Under the pieces are notes generated by a model. The model ran no database searches, had not been told where the DNA came from, and saw only the letters and a list, made by a program, of their open reading frames with translations. Positions 1 to 12,186 of a stretch of 64,000 bases of DNA are shown here, one piece after another; the first letter of the stretch is position 1; each line of letters starts with the position of its first letter. Origin of the DNA: Phragmites australis (taxonomy: Eukaryota; Streptophyta; Magnoliopsida; Poales; Poaceae); NCBI RefSeq assembly GCF_958298935.1, contig NC_084921.1, positions 51,385,001 to 51,449,000 on the forward strand, read 5' to 3'. Both the position numbers and the translations under genes were made by a program.

Positions 1-608
1 TGGTGCTAGAGACAGGGAATAAAAACAGTGGCTCAGGTAAGCTTTCTAGTTTCAACTTCAGAATTAACTCGGTAACTAACTACTAGTGCAGAGATACCTT
101 GTATAAAAAAAATTGTGTAACATTTACAACCAAAAGCCTAAATTATGTGACTGTGATTACATCCCATCAACTCGATATAGGAAACCTGGCATTGACTTAT
201 TTAGTCTCTTTGATTAGTACGAGACAAACAAAATTCAGTCGATGGAGGACCATAAGAAACTAACATGGATTGCGACCTTCTAGTTGGTCGATAGGTGGTA
301 TATATTACAGTTTGATGTCTAATTTTCACTGTAAGTATATATTACAGTTTGATGTCTAATTTTCACTGTAAGTTTACCTGCCTGAATTCTGCCTGAATTA
401 TGAAACAGTAGATTAACATGATCTCTGAAAACTGTGCGCAGCACACACAACTTTTGATGAAAACAACTTTGCCAAGAAAACAAATTAAGCATTGAAAAAG
501 TCCACCAAGATAGCATTTAATTTACACATTAAATTTTCAAGAAGAGATGGCTCAGCTTTTTCAAGTAAAGATTCAACAAGTGAAATGTAATCCTGCAAGG
601 ACACTTAC
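1..608. other. Region downstream of MADS exon 6 (probably intron 6)
   Basis: On the minus strand this lies after the last recognisable MADS exon. I searched it for the terminal exon of a PI/GLO gene, which would encode an HQQDIALSG-like stretch and the C-terminal PI motif, and found neither. The terminal exon is therefore most likely beyond position 1. The only structure seen is a short perfect tandem duplication at 298-371. Confidence 0.55.
298..371. repeat. Perfect 37-bp tandem duplication, two copies
   Basis: Positions 298-334 and 335-371 are identical 37-bp units, each beginning gtatatattacag and ending cactgtaa. Perfect identity suggests a recent slippage or duplication event. It lies in presumed intron sequence of the MADS gene. 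Confidence 0.9.
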
Positions 609-1972
609 CAGTTTAAAGGCCAGCAGTTTGTTCTCATCTTCCAGCATCTTATTCTGCAGTCAAGCAATAAAATAGTGGATGAGGGAAAGAATGTGAAACA
701 GCCATATGTTCAAACAATATTCATAATACAGTAATACACAATCATATAGTTAGATCAAGCTCATACGTTTCCCATGCGCCTTTCCCAGTGTTCCATCTAC
801 CTCAAAAACAACAAACCAATATCAGGAAAAAGACATTTCAAGAATGGTAATACCTATAACATCAACCACAATGGGATGAACTGATTGAACAGATTTGTTA
901 CCATTTTTTCGTGCAGGTTCGTCAGCCCATTATCAAGTGCCTCCTCAATCATGATCAACTCTTTGGGTTGCAGCGAGTTTAGATCTTCACCTTTCAGGTG
1001 CCTGTACCATCAAGAAAGGAAATCACATTCTCCATAAATATCAACATGAAAATGAAGAGGAAAATCCCCCAAAAAGAAAAGACAATTTATTATAGTTTAA
1101 ACTTACCTGAGCTCAATCTGCATGTTATCGTTCTCTTTCTTGATACGATCAATCTCAGCACTAAGGCTCTGAAATGTTTCATGTGCTCATCAATGGTCAG
1201 TCAATCTGCTCAACTAATTCTAGAAGGCAACCAAAGCTGTGCTATTTTAGCTCTAAAAAGTTGTTCACATTTGTCTGGAAATCAAATATTACCATGTGCT
1301 TCTCATCCCACAGTATCTTTCCGGAGTTGGTCTGGTACTTCTCCAAGATTTTTGATAGCCTATATATGTCACACCAAACGGTACACAAATACAGGCATGA
1401 ATATTGCTAAGCGTGTCGGTTCAACAGAAACCAAGCGAATCAAGATACCAAAATTCATAACGATTTTAGTAAAGAGAAGTATGGTTTGCTTATCTACAAA
1501 CAGAAACATACTTTAATCGGGCAAGAAACTGATGAAGCAAAAATCTTGAAGACCTACGCAAGTTCGTTCATGGCAAGTCGATAAGAAAAGCAGCAGTACC
1601 GGTAAAAATCCTATCTTTCACCTAGTTCCACTAGTGGAGAGTACAGCACTAAATCCAAAAAAAATGGGTAGCAGATTAAAAATAGAACCTTTCTCCAGTC
1701 CAGCATAAACAAGCACTACACACCAAAGCGTCATGAAAAGAGATGCAGTCGCGGGAGGGGAAAAGGAGCAGTTACGGTACGCACGACGTCTTGGGGGAGC
1801 AGTAGTCGTAGAGCTTGCCGGCGCTGGAGAAGATGACGACGCCGACCTCAGCATCGCACAGCACGCTGATCTCCCGCGCCTTCTTGAGGATCCCGTTCCG
1901 GCGCTTCGAGAACGTCACCTGGCGGTTGGTGGAGTTCTCGATCCGCTTGATCTCGATCTTGCCGCGCCCCAT
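609..1972 (-). CDS. MADS2: PISTILLATA/GLOBOSA-type MADS-box transcription factor (OsMADS2-like), 3' end outside window
   Basis: B-class floral homeotic factor. Family knowledge: it acts in the nucleus as a heterodimer with an AP3/DEF-type partner to specify lodicule and stamen identity. Six exons read on the minus strand: 1972-1788 (185 bp), 1359-1293 (67), 1168-1107 (62), 1001-902 (100), 796-767 (30) and 653-609 (45). These lengths are those typical of MIKC genes, and every junction has GT/AG and keeps phase. The MADS domain (residues 1-60) begins [18 protein letters not shown] and contains the [15 protein letters not shown] stretch typical of OsMADS2/ZMM16. The K-domain follows, with [17 protein letters not shown] and [19 protein letters not shown]. 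Oddities: one residue is missing at the exon 1/2 join compared with rice (KT-LSK instead of KTSLSR), and exon 2 ends in Met where Lys is usual. The terminal exon with the PI motif is not in the window. It is divergent from the ubinuclein gene. Confidence 0.9.
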
Positions 1973-2944
1973 CCTTCCCTTCCCTTTCCTCCAGCAACCT
2001 CCCAAGAAAGGCTCGCCTCTTCTCCTGTTCTGAACTGGAGCCTGCAGCCGCTCGGTTGATGGTGCCGGTGTGGTGTGGTTGGGAGGGGCGGTGGTGGGAG
2101 AGGAGTAAAGGAGATCGCCATGGGAGGAAGAGGAATGGTGCCGAGGGGACTTTCGGGTCTGTTCAGAGCGGGGCGCCAGAAACGGCAAGCGCTCTGTCTG
2201 CTTTGCTTGCGTCCGTTGGCTACTTGGCTTTACCTCGCTGTCCAGTCGGAGTTGATGGCAAAAGCCTTAATGGCGTTGTGTATGGTTCGGAAAAAAACTC
2301 TATGCTGCGTCTTGTCTACGTTTCGTCTAGGCAGGACTTCAAGGCTTGGTAGGGTGTAAACCTTCATCAAATTATGAAATCATCATTTGCATATCCATCA
2401 ATCCATCGTAGAAGTTGTTTGAGATCCACAAATTTCGCAGAAAAAAATGTGCCTGTTCTGAAAAATCCATGTCCGATTTTGTAGACCATGATTGATTTCC
2501 AGTCGTTTGAGTCATAAGGTTTTGTTCGTTTTCCATTTTTTTCTTCACCCAGGTTAAATATGTTTGACCTTTTCGTGCCCACCAGATGTTGGGCCCGTAA
2601 CGGCCTGTCCGCCCGCCAGCCGAACCTGCGAGAGCCCATGCGCAGGCCCATGGGCCGAGTCACCAACCACTAGTGCACAGCCCATGCGCGCCCCTCCCGA
2701 GGCAAGAAAGGGGACGCGGCGGCGAGACGAGGAGCCAAGCCAACGGCGACGAGGAATCCACGGCGGTTAGCTCACCCCATCCGGCGCGCGCGACCCGCGC
2801 CCTCCGCCTCGACCAAAACCGAGGGCGTTTTCGTGCCCTCTTCTCCGGAGCCCACCTCCTCCTCCACTTCCCTCCCCAGCCACTCCCCAAAACCCTAGAT
2901 TCCTCCCCTCCCCTCGATCTAATGCAGTGACCTCCCGTCTCGCC
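1973..2944. promoter_or_regulatory. Shared divergent promoter region between MADS and ubinuclein genes
   Basis: This stretch of just under 1 kb separates the start codons of two head-to-head genes, so it must hold both 5' UTRs and both proximal promoters. It changes from AT-rich (2370-2560) to GC-rich near the ubinuclein start. A telo-box-like aaaaccctag lies at 2889-2898 just upstream of the ubinuclein ATG. Such elements are common in plant genes for growth and chromatin functions. No clear TATA box was identified for either gene. Confidence 0.5.
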
Positions 2945-5900
2945 ATGGAAGACCCCGTGGCTGCCTCCTCCGCCCCCGGCCCTGCCACCGCGGCCGCAGC
3001 AGCTAGGATTCCGGCGGAAGCGGCAGCGGCGCCGCCCGCTCTCGCTCCGCAGCAGCCGCCTGCCACGGCAACGGCGACTGCGGCGGTCCCCGAGGCTGCG
3101 GCGACGTGCCGAAGGCAGGTGTTCTCCGTGGAGCTGCGGCCCGGGGAGACCACCATCGTGTCGTGGAAGAAGCTCCTGAGGGAGGCCGGGCACGCGGCGG
3201 CGGCGCCAGCGGTGACGGCCGAGCCGGCGTTGGCTGCACATGCGGGCCCGTCCGATGCGGTAAGCAGTGCTGTTGCGGTTGTTGCGTGTTGGTTGATTAC
3301 CTGCTGTATTGCTGTAGTTTGTGCTTAGCTTAGCTTAGCTTTGCGAGTAGATGAAAATAGATGGATTCTCTGGAACCTGAAGATAAGATCTGGAAGAGGA
3401 AACGTGAAGGCCTTTTTGTGTTTAGTAGACAGTAACAGGTCCAGCCCTCGTAAGAGAAATGCTAGATAAAGATGGCAAAGGGCACAAGAGCTATACCTTT
3501 AGGGAATCTGTTTGGCGTGATGATGATGGTGACCACAATGATATTCTCAATTACAGCCAGTTGTTGATATATGAAATCAGGGTGGTTGGGTTCTGATGTT
3601 CTTGTTGAACTATGCATATTTTTTCATTTGAGATGCCTGTGTTGTTGTAAATGTCTGTTTCTGGTATCCTGGAATTTAACTACTAGTTCCTCGCTTATTA
3701 TCTGCCAAAACCTGGAAAGCCACTATGCTAAAAGCATTCCGTGCTGCATATTTGTTGAATCTCATCCTGACACACTGCATGTTCATGCCATAACTTTACC
3801 ATTCCTGTACACATTGGTCCTAACATTCAGTGTTTCAGTGTGAAGAGTTTGCTGAATTTTTGGCTTTTGCATTTACAATCCATTGAAATACGTGACTTCA
3901 ATAAGTGCTGTATTTAACATCTAATTTATTTTTCATTTGAATCAGGCACATCCTGCAGAAAATGACCCAAAGGATCCAACACAGCCAAATCGGTTCAATG
4001 CAGTTATTGAAAAAATCGAGCGCCTTTACATGGTAGCATACACTGGGTGTTATTCGATCCCATACTCACCATGCATGATGTTTTGACTCCATATTCGTTT
4101 TGCCAGGGCAAACATAGCAGTGATGAAGAAGACCTTGACGATGTGCCAGATGACGATCAATATGACACCGAGGATTCTTTCATCGATGATGCTGAATTGG
4201 TTAGTTTTTCAAAATTTTGTTGCTTATGTGTAGACAAATTTGGTTTGTTGCTTCCGGATCTTTTCTGATCTCAGCCTTGTGCTAGTTAAATATGGTTCAT
4301 CAACTGACTTGATTTTGTCTTTCATAACATGTGCTCGTGTATGCGCTCTAGTTATATGTAGGCTACATTAAATAATTATGCTTGATGTACCCAATACCCA
4401 TTTGTTTAATCAATGTCCACCCCATTGTTTTTCCTCTGTTCTACCTGTCTGAACTATTTGCTTACTAGTAGGGGAAATCTTATTCTTTATTCTGATATGG
4501 CATTGCCACTTGAGCTGTACTAGAAGATTTTTCTATATCTACACAAAACCTGAGCTTTATGTCTGGAAAAGGTCCTTCTAAACATTTCTACCATATTGAA
4601 CAACCTGATGTCTAATTTTTGTATATGATGGCTCAGTTTAAACACAAGTTGTAGTGCGAATTAGACATCTTATATATCAACATATGTAAGCGAACTTATG
4701 CTTGTCCTGAGATATGCTATAACATGTTTTTATGCGCTGTTACTTCGTTATATCAATTGAGAATGAATTTTCATTTTTTTATTGCTAATCTACTTCATAT
4801 TTGCCTATTTGCAGGATGAGTATTTTGAAGTCGATAATTTGACAACTAAGCATGATGGCTATTTTGTGAACAAAGGGAAGTTGGAACAAATGTAAGGTTC
4901 CTCAAAATAATTTAATTTGGAGATGCAAATTGCGAAATTTATGTCCCACACCCTTCTGCTATTTCTAGTAGAATCCTTTATTGGCAGTGTAATGGATATA
5001 TGTTTTTATATATTCAATATACACTCTGCCAGCTGACAGAAAAAATAAACAATGGCATGGGCATATGAGAACAAGCCCATAATAATCAAAGCAAATATGT
5101 GAATAACAGCCAAACATGGTTACTTGTGCACATGACTTACATATATGTAGGATCTGTGATTTACATTAATTTAATGAAAGGGAATGTATCAAAATAACAT
5201 CAACTCCTTACTTGCGCACCTGCAGTACATATATACATGACAACACCGATGGATATGATATATGTCATTTTGATCATCTTTTGCAGTGATCCTGGCACAT
5301 CGACAAATGTCACTCCAAAGAAAAGGAGAAGAAAAGACTCATCAAATACTTATCTTGAGAATAATCAGCTTGCTCCAGGTGATTATTTCAGTATAGGCGA
5401 CGTGCCTGGAAAATCATCTGGAAGAGGTGCTGCGCAGATGGGGAAGCAATTAGCTAGTAGCAATGTAGGTTCTTATCTTCAATACCATGAAGACAATAGA
5501 GTGGTGAAGAACAAAACCGGTGCCTCTGGAGGAGCCCCTAAAAGGAAATCTTCTGATTTTGCTGTGGTTGCTGATGCTGCTGCGCGTACTAAGATGTCTA
5601 GTAAGGACGTCTCACATGCTCCTTTGGAGCTAAGAGACTTGGAAAAGCATAAAGCTGCAGCACTCCAATCTATTGACCATGCACATAAGTCAAAAACCAG
5701 TGAGACATATGATTACACTTATTCAGCTTACAAGGATAAAGGCACTTCAATGCAACTTGATTTCCAACAAAGGAAGGCAATTGGAGAAAATCAAGATCCA
5801 TCAAATAGAATGCATCGCAAAGAGAACCATGGAATAAGTGAATATCCTGGCATGGCTATGGCTAATGCTGTCTATTCTACACAAACAGTGGTAAGAATTC

Positions 5901-8900
5901 TATTCTCGTATTCTGTTTGTTGGCACAAGAAAATCTTCAACTCACTGCCACAGACCAGATATAGTTGTATGTATGACCTGTATCATCAAAGATTTATACA
6001 TTCTATCTCACACTTTTTGTTGTCTTCAGCACCCAATCATTGGCAGGGAGGGTTCAGGTACTAAACCTAAAGGCACCAGGCTTGAGCGTGCTATTCGGGA
6101 TCTCCAGAAGATTGTTGCTGACTGTGAGTATCATATACTCTTCCCCTGCTGTACTGGAGCCTTTCTGTGGACAACGATGTGCTGGAAGTAATTTCAGATA
6201 CTTTAAATTCTCTTTGCAGACAGATCTCCAACTATTGATATTAATGAGGTAGATCCAAATGGCCAGGCAGCAGTTAAAAGACGGTTGCCTCAAGAAGTCA
6301 AACAAAAGCTTGCCAAGGTTGCAAGGTTATCGGTATGTAGCACCACAGATAATTCTACTTCAGATTCAAGTGCATCTGAATACTTGTATCCCAGAATTTC
6401 TGTAGCCTTCTGTCCGAAAGTTTTGATTTATTACCAGATAAATATGCATTGGCTTATGCAGTTTTGCTCCCTCTGAAGTTCTAGTTTACAGTGGTGCTTG
6501 AACTAGTGGTCATTCTTTTAAATCTTTTTAGTTGGATCTTGTGGGTTTCATCTCTAGCCTACCCCAACTTGCTTGGGACAAAGGCTTGTTGTTGTTGTTG
6601 CTGTTAATTGTTGCAGTATACAGTTAGTACAATTTCGTTTTATTTGTACTAATTGCTACTATTTCAATTTCTTAATCAAACTCCTTCAACTATGCAGAAA
6701 TCTTTTCACTATTCACTTTGATCAGCTTTTAGACTTTTGTGATTAACTTTAGCTGTCCATAATACTGTTGATGTGGTGCAGGCAAATCAAGGAAAGATCC
6801 AAGAACATGAGTTGATGGATCGCCTCATGGGCATAGTTGGACACCTTGTGCAACGCAGGACACTGAAGGTTAGTAATGGAAGTAAATAAACTTATCTTGG
6901 CATGTCTTCTTTGTATTGTAGGGCACTGGTTGATTGCCTCTTTGTGTTTGATTAATCGTTTTTCTTTTTGTATATTTCAAATTGGAAAAAAGCTACCTCT
7001 TCAGTTCAAGATGTTGTTTTGGATACTGACACAATCTTCAGTATGTAATGTTGGCCTGTATTCATTTTAATATATGTTAGCACAAATTACAAGATAGTAT
7101 TGTTTTAGGAGAGCGGATTTTGTGGCTAAATTAATTGTATCATTTTAGAAATGATCAATTTGTATAGTTTTATACGTTTTATTGGTTAAAGTTATACAAA
7201 ATTGACTGGATGCATTCTAAAACGTCATATTTGTGAACCGAGGGAGTGTGTGACAATTAATTTTGGTAAAATGTCTCAGTTTTTTTATTTTCATCAAATA
7301 GTGAAAGAGTATAATTAGGTTAAGAGAAATCTTTTCGAGCACACAAGCACACGCCCATATATGTTTATCTGTACAACAACAACAAAGCCTTTGTCCCAAG
7401 CAAGTTGGGGCAGGCTAGAGATGAAACCCACAAGATCCAACTAAAAAGATGATGAGAAAATTACTAGTACTAGTAAAAAATAGAAGTAATAATGGCACAA
7501 AGAGACTGATGCATAAGTTATGGTTCTGACACGTGGATTGCTAACTTCCACGCGCTTCTATCTGTGGATAGTTCTTTGGGGATGTTCTATTCCTTTAAGT
7601 CTCTCTTTACAGACTCCTCCCATGTTAGGTTTGGTTGACCTCTGGCTCTCTTCACATTATCAGCGCGTCTCAGTATCCCGCTATACACAAGTAACTCTGG
7701 AGGCTTCCGTCGGATATGTCCAATCCATCTCAACCGATGTTGTACAAGCTTTTGTTCAATTGACGCTACCCCTACTCTATCATGGATATCATTATTTTAG
7801 ATCCGATCCTTTCTTATATGTTTATCTGTAATACTTCTTTTATGTTGTGAAAGTTTATTGTAATCAGAGAAAAATTATCATTATTCGGCTATTCAATTAC
7901 TCAAATACCACAATCACTGCTGTCTCCATGAGGTCAATATAATATAATGTGAAACAAAAAGAACTACTGAGCAACAAATATATTGTTTTGATGCACTTAT
8001 CTCCAGTAAAAAGGAAATTTGAGATGCTTCTAGCCTGAATGTCTAATTGTCCATTCAACCATTACTTTCTAGTTTCTAAGTCATGCTTATGTACCCTATG
8101 TGGTGTACTGATCCTGTGGGATAGCCATTCACTCAAACTACATCTCCACAACAATCATCATAACTTTGTGCATGTCTGCTTCCATCTCAAACAAATGTTA
8201 TTTTTAACAGAGAAACATGAAAGAAATGGTAGAATCAGGTCTGTCGGCTAAACTAGAGAAGGCTGATAGGTTTCAGCGCGTAAAAATGGAGATCAATGAA
8301 ATGGTCAAAGCACGTGTGGCTGCCAAGTCCAAGGTAAAGATATAATTGAGTTACAAGTGTGAGGCTCCCATCTAGCCTATTGATGTTTGAACTCTTGTTA
8401 ATTACTTCTGATGTTAGATGTTCTGTTATCATGTGCTACCAGGTCAATGAACAGCAGGATGGTTCAGCTGATGATTTTCAGGTTACCAATGATGGAAGAA
8501 GAGCTTTAAAAGGAAAGTCTGTAATGGATACTGCATTGGAGGACAGGATATGTGATCTGTACGATCTGTATGTTGAGGTATAAACCTATAAACATATCTT
8601 CTTTTCTTTTTAGATTGTGGACAACTTGTGATCTTGTTGACCTTTTTTTTGTCTATTTATGGAGAAAGCCTGAAAAGGTTTTGGCACCAAGGCTACATTT
8701 TTAGACTTATTAAGTTTATCATTTGCAAATCAGTGAATGAACAATTAAATATGGGTATGTTTGATTCTTGTTTGTTCTGTATCATTTTTATTAATTAAAC
8801 ATGTAGACGGGTTTCTATAGAACTAAATTGGCTTGAATTCCTATGCTCATTTCTCCTTCAACTTGGTTGTCTTAGTTAATACTTGATAAATATCTATCCA

Positions 8901-10378
8901 AATACTTGTCAGGGTATGGATGAAGACAAGGGCCCTCAAAGCAGGAAGTTGTATGTAGAGGTATTGATCCTGAAGCTTTATTTTTTCTTTCTTCTCATTT
9001 TGGTTTCTTTTTAAAAAAGATTCCAGGGCATCTGAATTTGATGATGTATCATTATGATGTTTATCATCTAACTTATTCTATGTTAGTATTAGTATTAGTT
9101 TTTGTGTGTTTGGGAGATTCATTTGAATCAGTTCCTTTGACTACTTGACCTAATTACCAATTCCAATTGTGGAAGCTTGCCCATTTTCATTTTGAAAAGC
9201 ACTTTTGTTTGTAGTCGGTATTGTCTTTAGGCAAACCTAAAGCTTCTTGTACTTTCTCTCTCAATTTGTATCATGGGCTGGCATTGTTTGTCTTATGTGG
9301 AAGAAGGATGATTTATTCATTGTTTTCTCTAACTGCCTTGGGTGAAAATATCAGCTAGGCATTTATTCAACTGATTGCTCAATGCATTCTCAAGGTCACA
9401 GATCCTGGTTTGTGAACTGGAGGTCAGTTTAGTTACTTGTTTTGAGTAAGAGAGTAAGGGATGCGTGTCCTGCCCCCCTACCAGTTTTTGTAACGGTCCA
9501 ACTTTTAATTTTGATTTTTCTCCAAATTTGGTTTGAATTTTCTACATTTAACTCCAAGCGACATATCATGTTGAGTACTTCTCAGATCATGCTAAAACTG
9601 CAAAAACTGACTTTTTTTACTAGAACTGTTATTTTGTAGATACACCATCTCACGAGCATATGCAATTGTCTTGATCGTGCTTAAAATGTCATTGTTTTTA
9701 TGCCAGCTTGCAGACTTGTGGCCGCAAGGTTACATGGATAATGTTGGGATCAAAGATGCCATTTACCGATCAAAGGAACGAAAAAGATTATTGTACAGCC
9801 AGCAGAAGGTCATCATTATACATGTCCTTTTTCCCTTTTTTTAAAAAAATATATGCACATGTAGAACTAAAAGTTGAAGCAGATGCAACATATGGCATCC
9901 TTTCATAGTATGTTGGTGCTCACAATTTTTCCCCTTTCGATTAAACTAGGTTCGCAATGAAGAGAGAATGAAGAGGAAGAGGTTGGCTGCAGCAGCTAAA
10001 CTACAAGATGGGTACCCTGTTGTAATGCAGGGTGCACATGTCCCACAAGTGGCACAACCATCCGCAACAAACCCCATCACATACCCTGCACCTGCTTATG
10101 GACAGAACCAGGGATCAAAAAGTTCTGAAAGGGTTCGTGAAATAAGCTCCAGTGCGATTCCTGATGACAGCAACAGAAATTCTGGCGAGATGAAGAAGAA
10201 GAAAAGAAAACCAGAATCTGATTTTGTAGATACACAAGCTAACCTACTGAAGGCTCCCTTGCAAAAGCCTTTCAAGCCTTCCGATGAGGTAAATGCTGGT
10301 AGCCTGCCCTCCGCTGCAACAACTGCAACCGTGCTTGGCCTCCCAACCGTGCTTGGTCATGACCAACAATCTAGCTGA
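2945..10378 (+). CDS. Ubinuclein/HPC2-like subunit of the HIRA histone H3.3 chaperone complex
   Basis: Thirteen exons give a 768-residue protein: 2945-3259, 3946-4032, 4107-4199, 4815-4891, 5287-5890, 6030-6123, 6220-6332, 6782-6868, 8211-8333, 8443-8577, 8913-8960, 9707-9808, 9950-10378. All junctions are GT/AG and in phase. Residues 1-105 are an Ala/Pro-rich leader with the conserved FSVELRPGETTIVSWKKLL. Residues about 135-191 form the Hpc2/ubinuclein (HUN/HRD) domain, with SSDEEDLDD, YDTEDSFIDDAEL and the HDGYFVNKGKLE end. In this family it binds HIRA. Residues about 400-630 match the ubinuclein middle (UBN-AB) domain, including LERAIRDLQKIVAD, EHELMDRLMGIVGH, EDRICDLYDLYVEGMDED and LADLWPQGYMDN. 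The tail is basic (KKKKRKPESDF) and probably nuclear. The ATG at 2945 is preferred because the in-frame extension upstream begins with GTG. LINE tails lie in introns 7 and 8. An alternative 3' exon is possible at the GAG|GTAAAT in exon 13, but the open frame continues. Confidence 0.9.
6522..6600 (+). mobile_element. 5'-truncated RTE-type LINE tail, sense, in ubinuclein intron 7
   Basis: About 79 bp matching the 3' end of the copy at 7374-7450 on the opposite strand. Both contain gttggatcttgtgggtttca, a ccccaacttgcttgggac stretch and a (TTG)n tail. Only a couple of differences are visible between the copies. It is too short to code. Its orientation is the same as the host gene. Target-site duplications were not identified. 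Confidence 0.7.
7066..7248. mobile_element. Degenerate Stowaway-like MITE in ubinuclein intron 8
   Basis: The right end reads attctaaaacgtcatatttg followed by tgaaccgagggagt. This is the reverse complement of the usual CTCCCTCGGTTCA... end of grass Stowaway elements. The left end (about 7080-7110) has a matching CACAAATTACAAGAT...GTTTTAG in opposite orientation. The outer left terminus and the TA duplication are decayed, so the left boundary is approximate. Confidence 0.45.
7374..7814 (-). mobile_element. 5'-truncated RTE-type LINE, antisense, in ubinuclein intron 8, with 16-bp TSD
   Basis: A 441-bp insertion flanked by perfect 16-bp target-site duplications, tatatgtttatctgta, at 7358-7373 and 7815-7830. 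On the minus strand it encodes the C-terminal end of an RTE-clade reverse transcriptase polyprotein (recognisable pieces: VASIEQKLVQHRLRWIGHI, NVKRARGQPNLTWEESVKRD, DRSAWKLAIHV), then an untranslated tail with a (TTG)n end. At least one stop interrupts the frame. The insertion is antisense to the host gene and leaves the flanking exons intact. Insertion by target-primed reverse transcription explains the long TSD and the 5' truncation. Confidence 0.9.
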
Positions 10379-10739
10379 TTATTTCGGCATAATATTGGAT
10401 ATTTAATTCTCCTTATAGCCCCTTTTCAGCTGCTGTAACAAAAGATGGTCTTTCCATGTGTTCACCACCGATCCTCAAAACTAACATGTATCCGAGTGAA
10501 CAGGATTAATAGTTCCTCTCTCCAGATTGTGTAGCACTGCTTGATATGATCAGATGCAGGTTGGCACCTCAAATATTGGTTGTAACTTGTAAGTACGAGT
10601 CGTCCCTGCTGCTGGTCGTTGAGACATGTAATGTTAATAGCATGCACTCGACATGTATTGTTCATAGCATGTGATCGAAATGCCCATTCAGCGATCTGCT
10701 GCTTTTTAAATTTGGTTTTATCTCGTGAAAATTATCTAT
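10379..10739. other. Ubinuclein 3' UTR and downstream flank
   Basis: AT-moderate sequence directly after the ubinuclein stop codon, presumably its 3' UTR and polyadenylation region. No open frame of interest and no repeat was recognised. Confidence 0.5.
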
Positions 10740-10857
10740 AATCTGTACGGTCTAAGCATCCAGGACCAGGAAGCGATTCAGGCCTGTTCGAAACGCATAA
10801 TCTGTACGGCTGAAGCATCCAGGACCAGAAAGTGAGTCAGGCCCGTTTGAAATGTAG
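10740..10857. repeat. Imperfect 59-bp tandem duplication
   Basis: Two adjacent units beginning atctgtacgg and containing aagcatccaggaccag and a caggcc(t/c)gtt(c/t)gaaa segment. About ten mismatches separate them, so the duplication is not recent. It lies about 400 bp beyond the ubinuclein gene. Confidence 0.75.
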
Positions 10858-10899
10858 ATTCAGGAAATATTCGCGTTAGAGACGGGGGAGCTTCTCTAA

Positions 10900-11910
10900 A
10901 AAGATTGGATTGCTGCAACACCTATTTGCCCTTGGCCCCGTGTTACGTACAACCGAAATGGGTGAAATTTGTAATAATCCTTGTGTCGACAGATTGCCAT
11001 GTTTTGCATCTTCATTTAGACAAAAGGCTTGGCGCCACTTCATTGAAAGCATAGGGAGAGTACACGAGGTTTACAAATTTTGCTACGGTATGACACGTAA
11101 GATTCACCCCAACAACAGATAGATAGGGTTCCAACTATTCAGACATGCGGAAAATCGAAGATAGACAAAGCAGAATGGAGGAGCGACGTCAATCATCTTC
11201 TCAAATCTTCAGTTCGCATGGATACCTCTATCCATCCATCTTCAGCTACACGTCGACCTTCAGCAGGTTCTTCTAATGCTGGAAAAGGGAAATTATTTTG
11301 CAGAGTGTATCAGTTGGATGTTTGAGACGTACGACGTTTGCATTTGCCTTCGATTGTTATTAGCTTGTTTCGGATTCGTAACAGTGTCCATCCACCCAGC
11401 TGCGGCCAGTCCTTTCCATTTCAGATGTTTTATCCCGAGTTCTTCCCTTCCCTTCTCCGAAATCTCCCAAATGAAATCAGATAATGAGGGGACTGACGAC
11501 CAACTCAAAGTTTCCGCCACGGGGACACGCAAACAAGATGTGTTCAGTCTTGGAAAGCTCGACCGAAATGACTCGCAGTTGCACACTCTTCACTATCGGA
11601 TCATATTCGTTTTGCCAATTGTTCACCCGATTATAATTTTTTGCCTTGCATAAGGGAGATGGTAGCTTCGGGATGGATTTTGTCTGCCAAATTGCCATTC
11701 TTGATCGCGACCAATCGCATCATCAATCATCCTGAGAGATCTGGACGTCAACAGGTAATTCCATCAGGAGATGCCAGTCCTGAAGATCCTCCTCCGCGAC
11801 AGTCTCCTGCATGCTTCGGTTGCTAGGTGCTTGATTACCTGGAAGCTTGGCGGCGTGGATACCAACTGTTTCAGACAGGATGCGCGCGCTACAGGCATGA
11901 ATTTGCAAAA
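10900..11910 (-). pseudogene. Possible LINE-like remnant, heavily frameshifted
   Basis: Minus-strand frames around 11290-11910 contain a segment resembling the zinc-binding region near the C-terminus of plant L1-type LINE polyproteins (TEHILFACP followed in another frame by SLSDFIWEISEKG). Frames shift repeatedly and I could not identify boundaries. It could equally be unrelated intergenic sequence. Confidence 0.3.
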
Positions 11911-12186
11911 GAATAAGAGAGCAAGAATCCTGTCCTTTGTTTTGTTAAGTTTAATCAGTTTAAAACTGCATAGCGTCTAGTGCTAGCTAGCTAAATTGAA
12001 CATTATATATGTTATTGCAAGAGAAGATGAAGAAACCGAAGTTCAGGTAGTGAATCAATACCTCGAAACTTCGCATGTTGACCTCCGATGCATGGCACAA
12101 ATTTGTAACATGACCATCCACTTAGCATCAATAAGATCCAGGTTATGATCTTGGCTAAAACAACAACCATTTGTTCATCATATATA

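Noticed and set aside
7520..7831. Plus-strand 103-codon open frame in ubinuclein intron 8
   Set aside because: It is the antisense of the RTE-LINE reverse-transcriptase remnant flanked by 16-bp target duplications.
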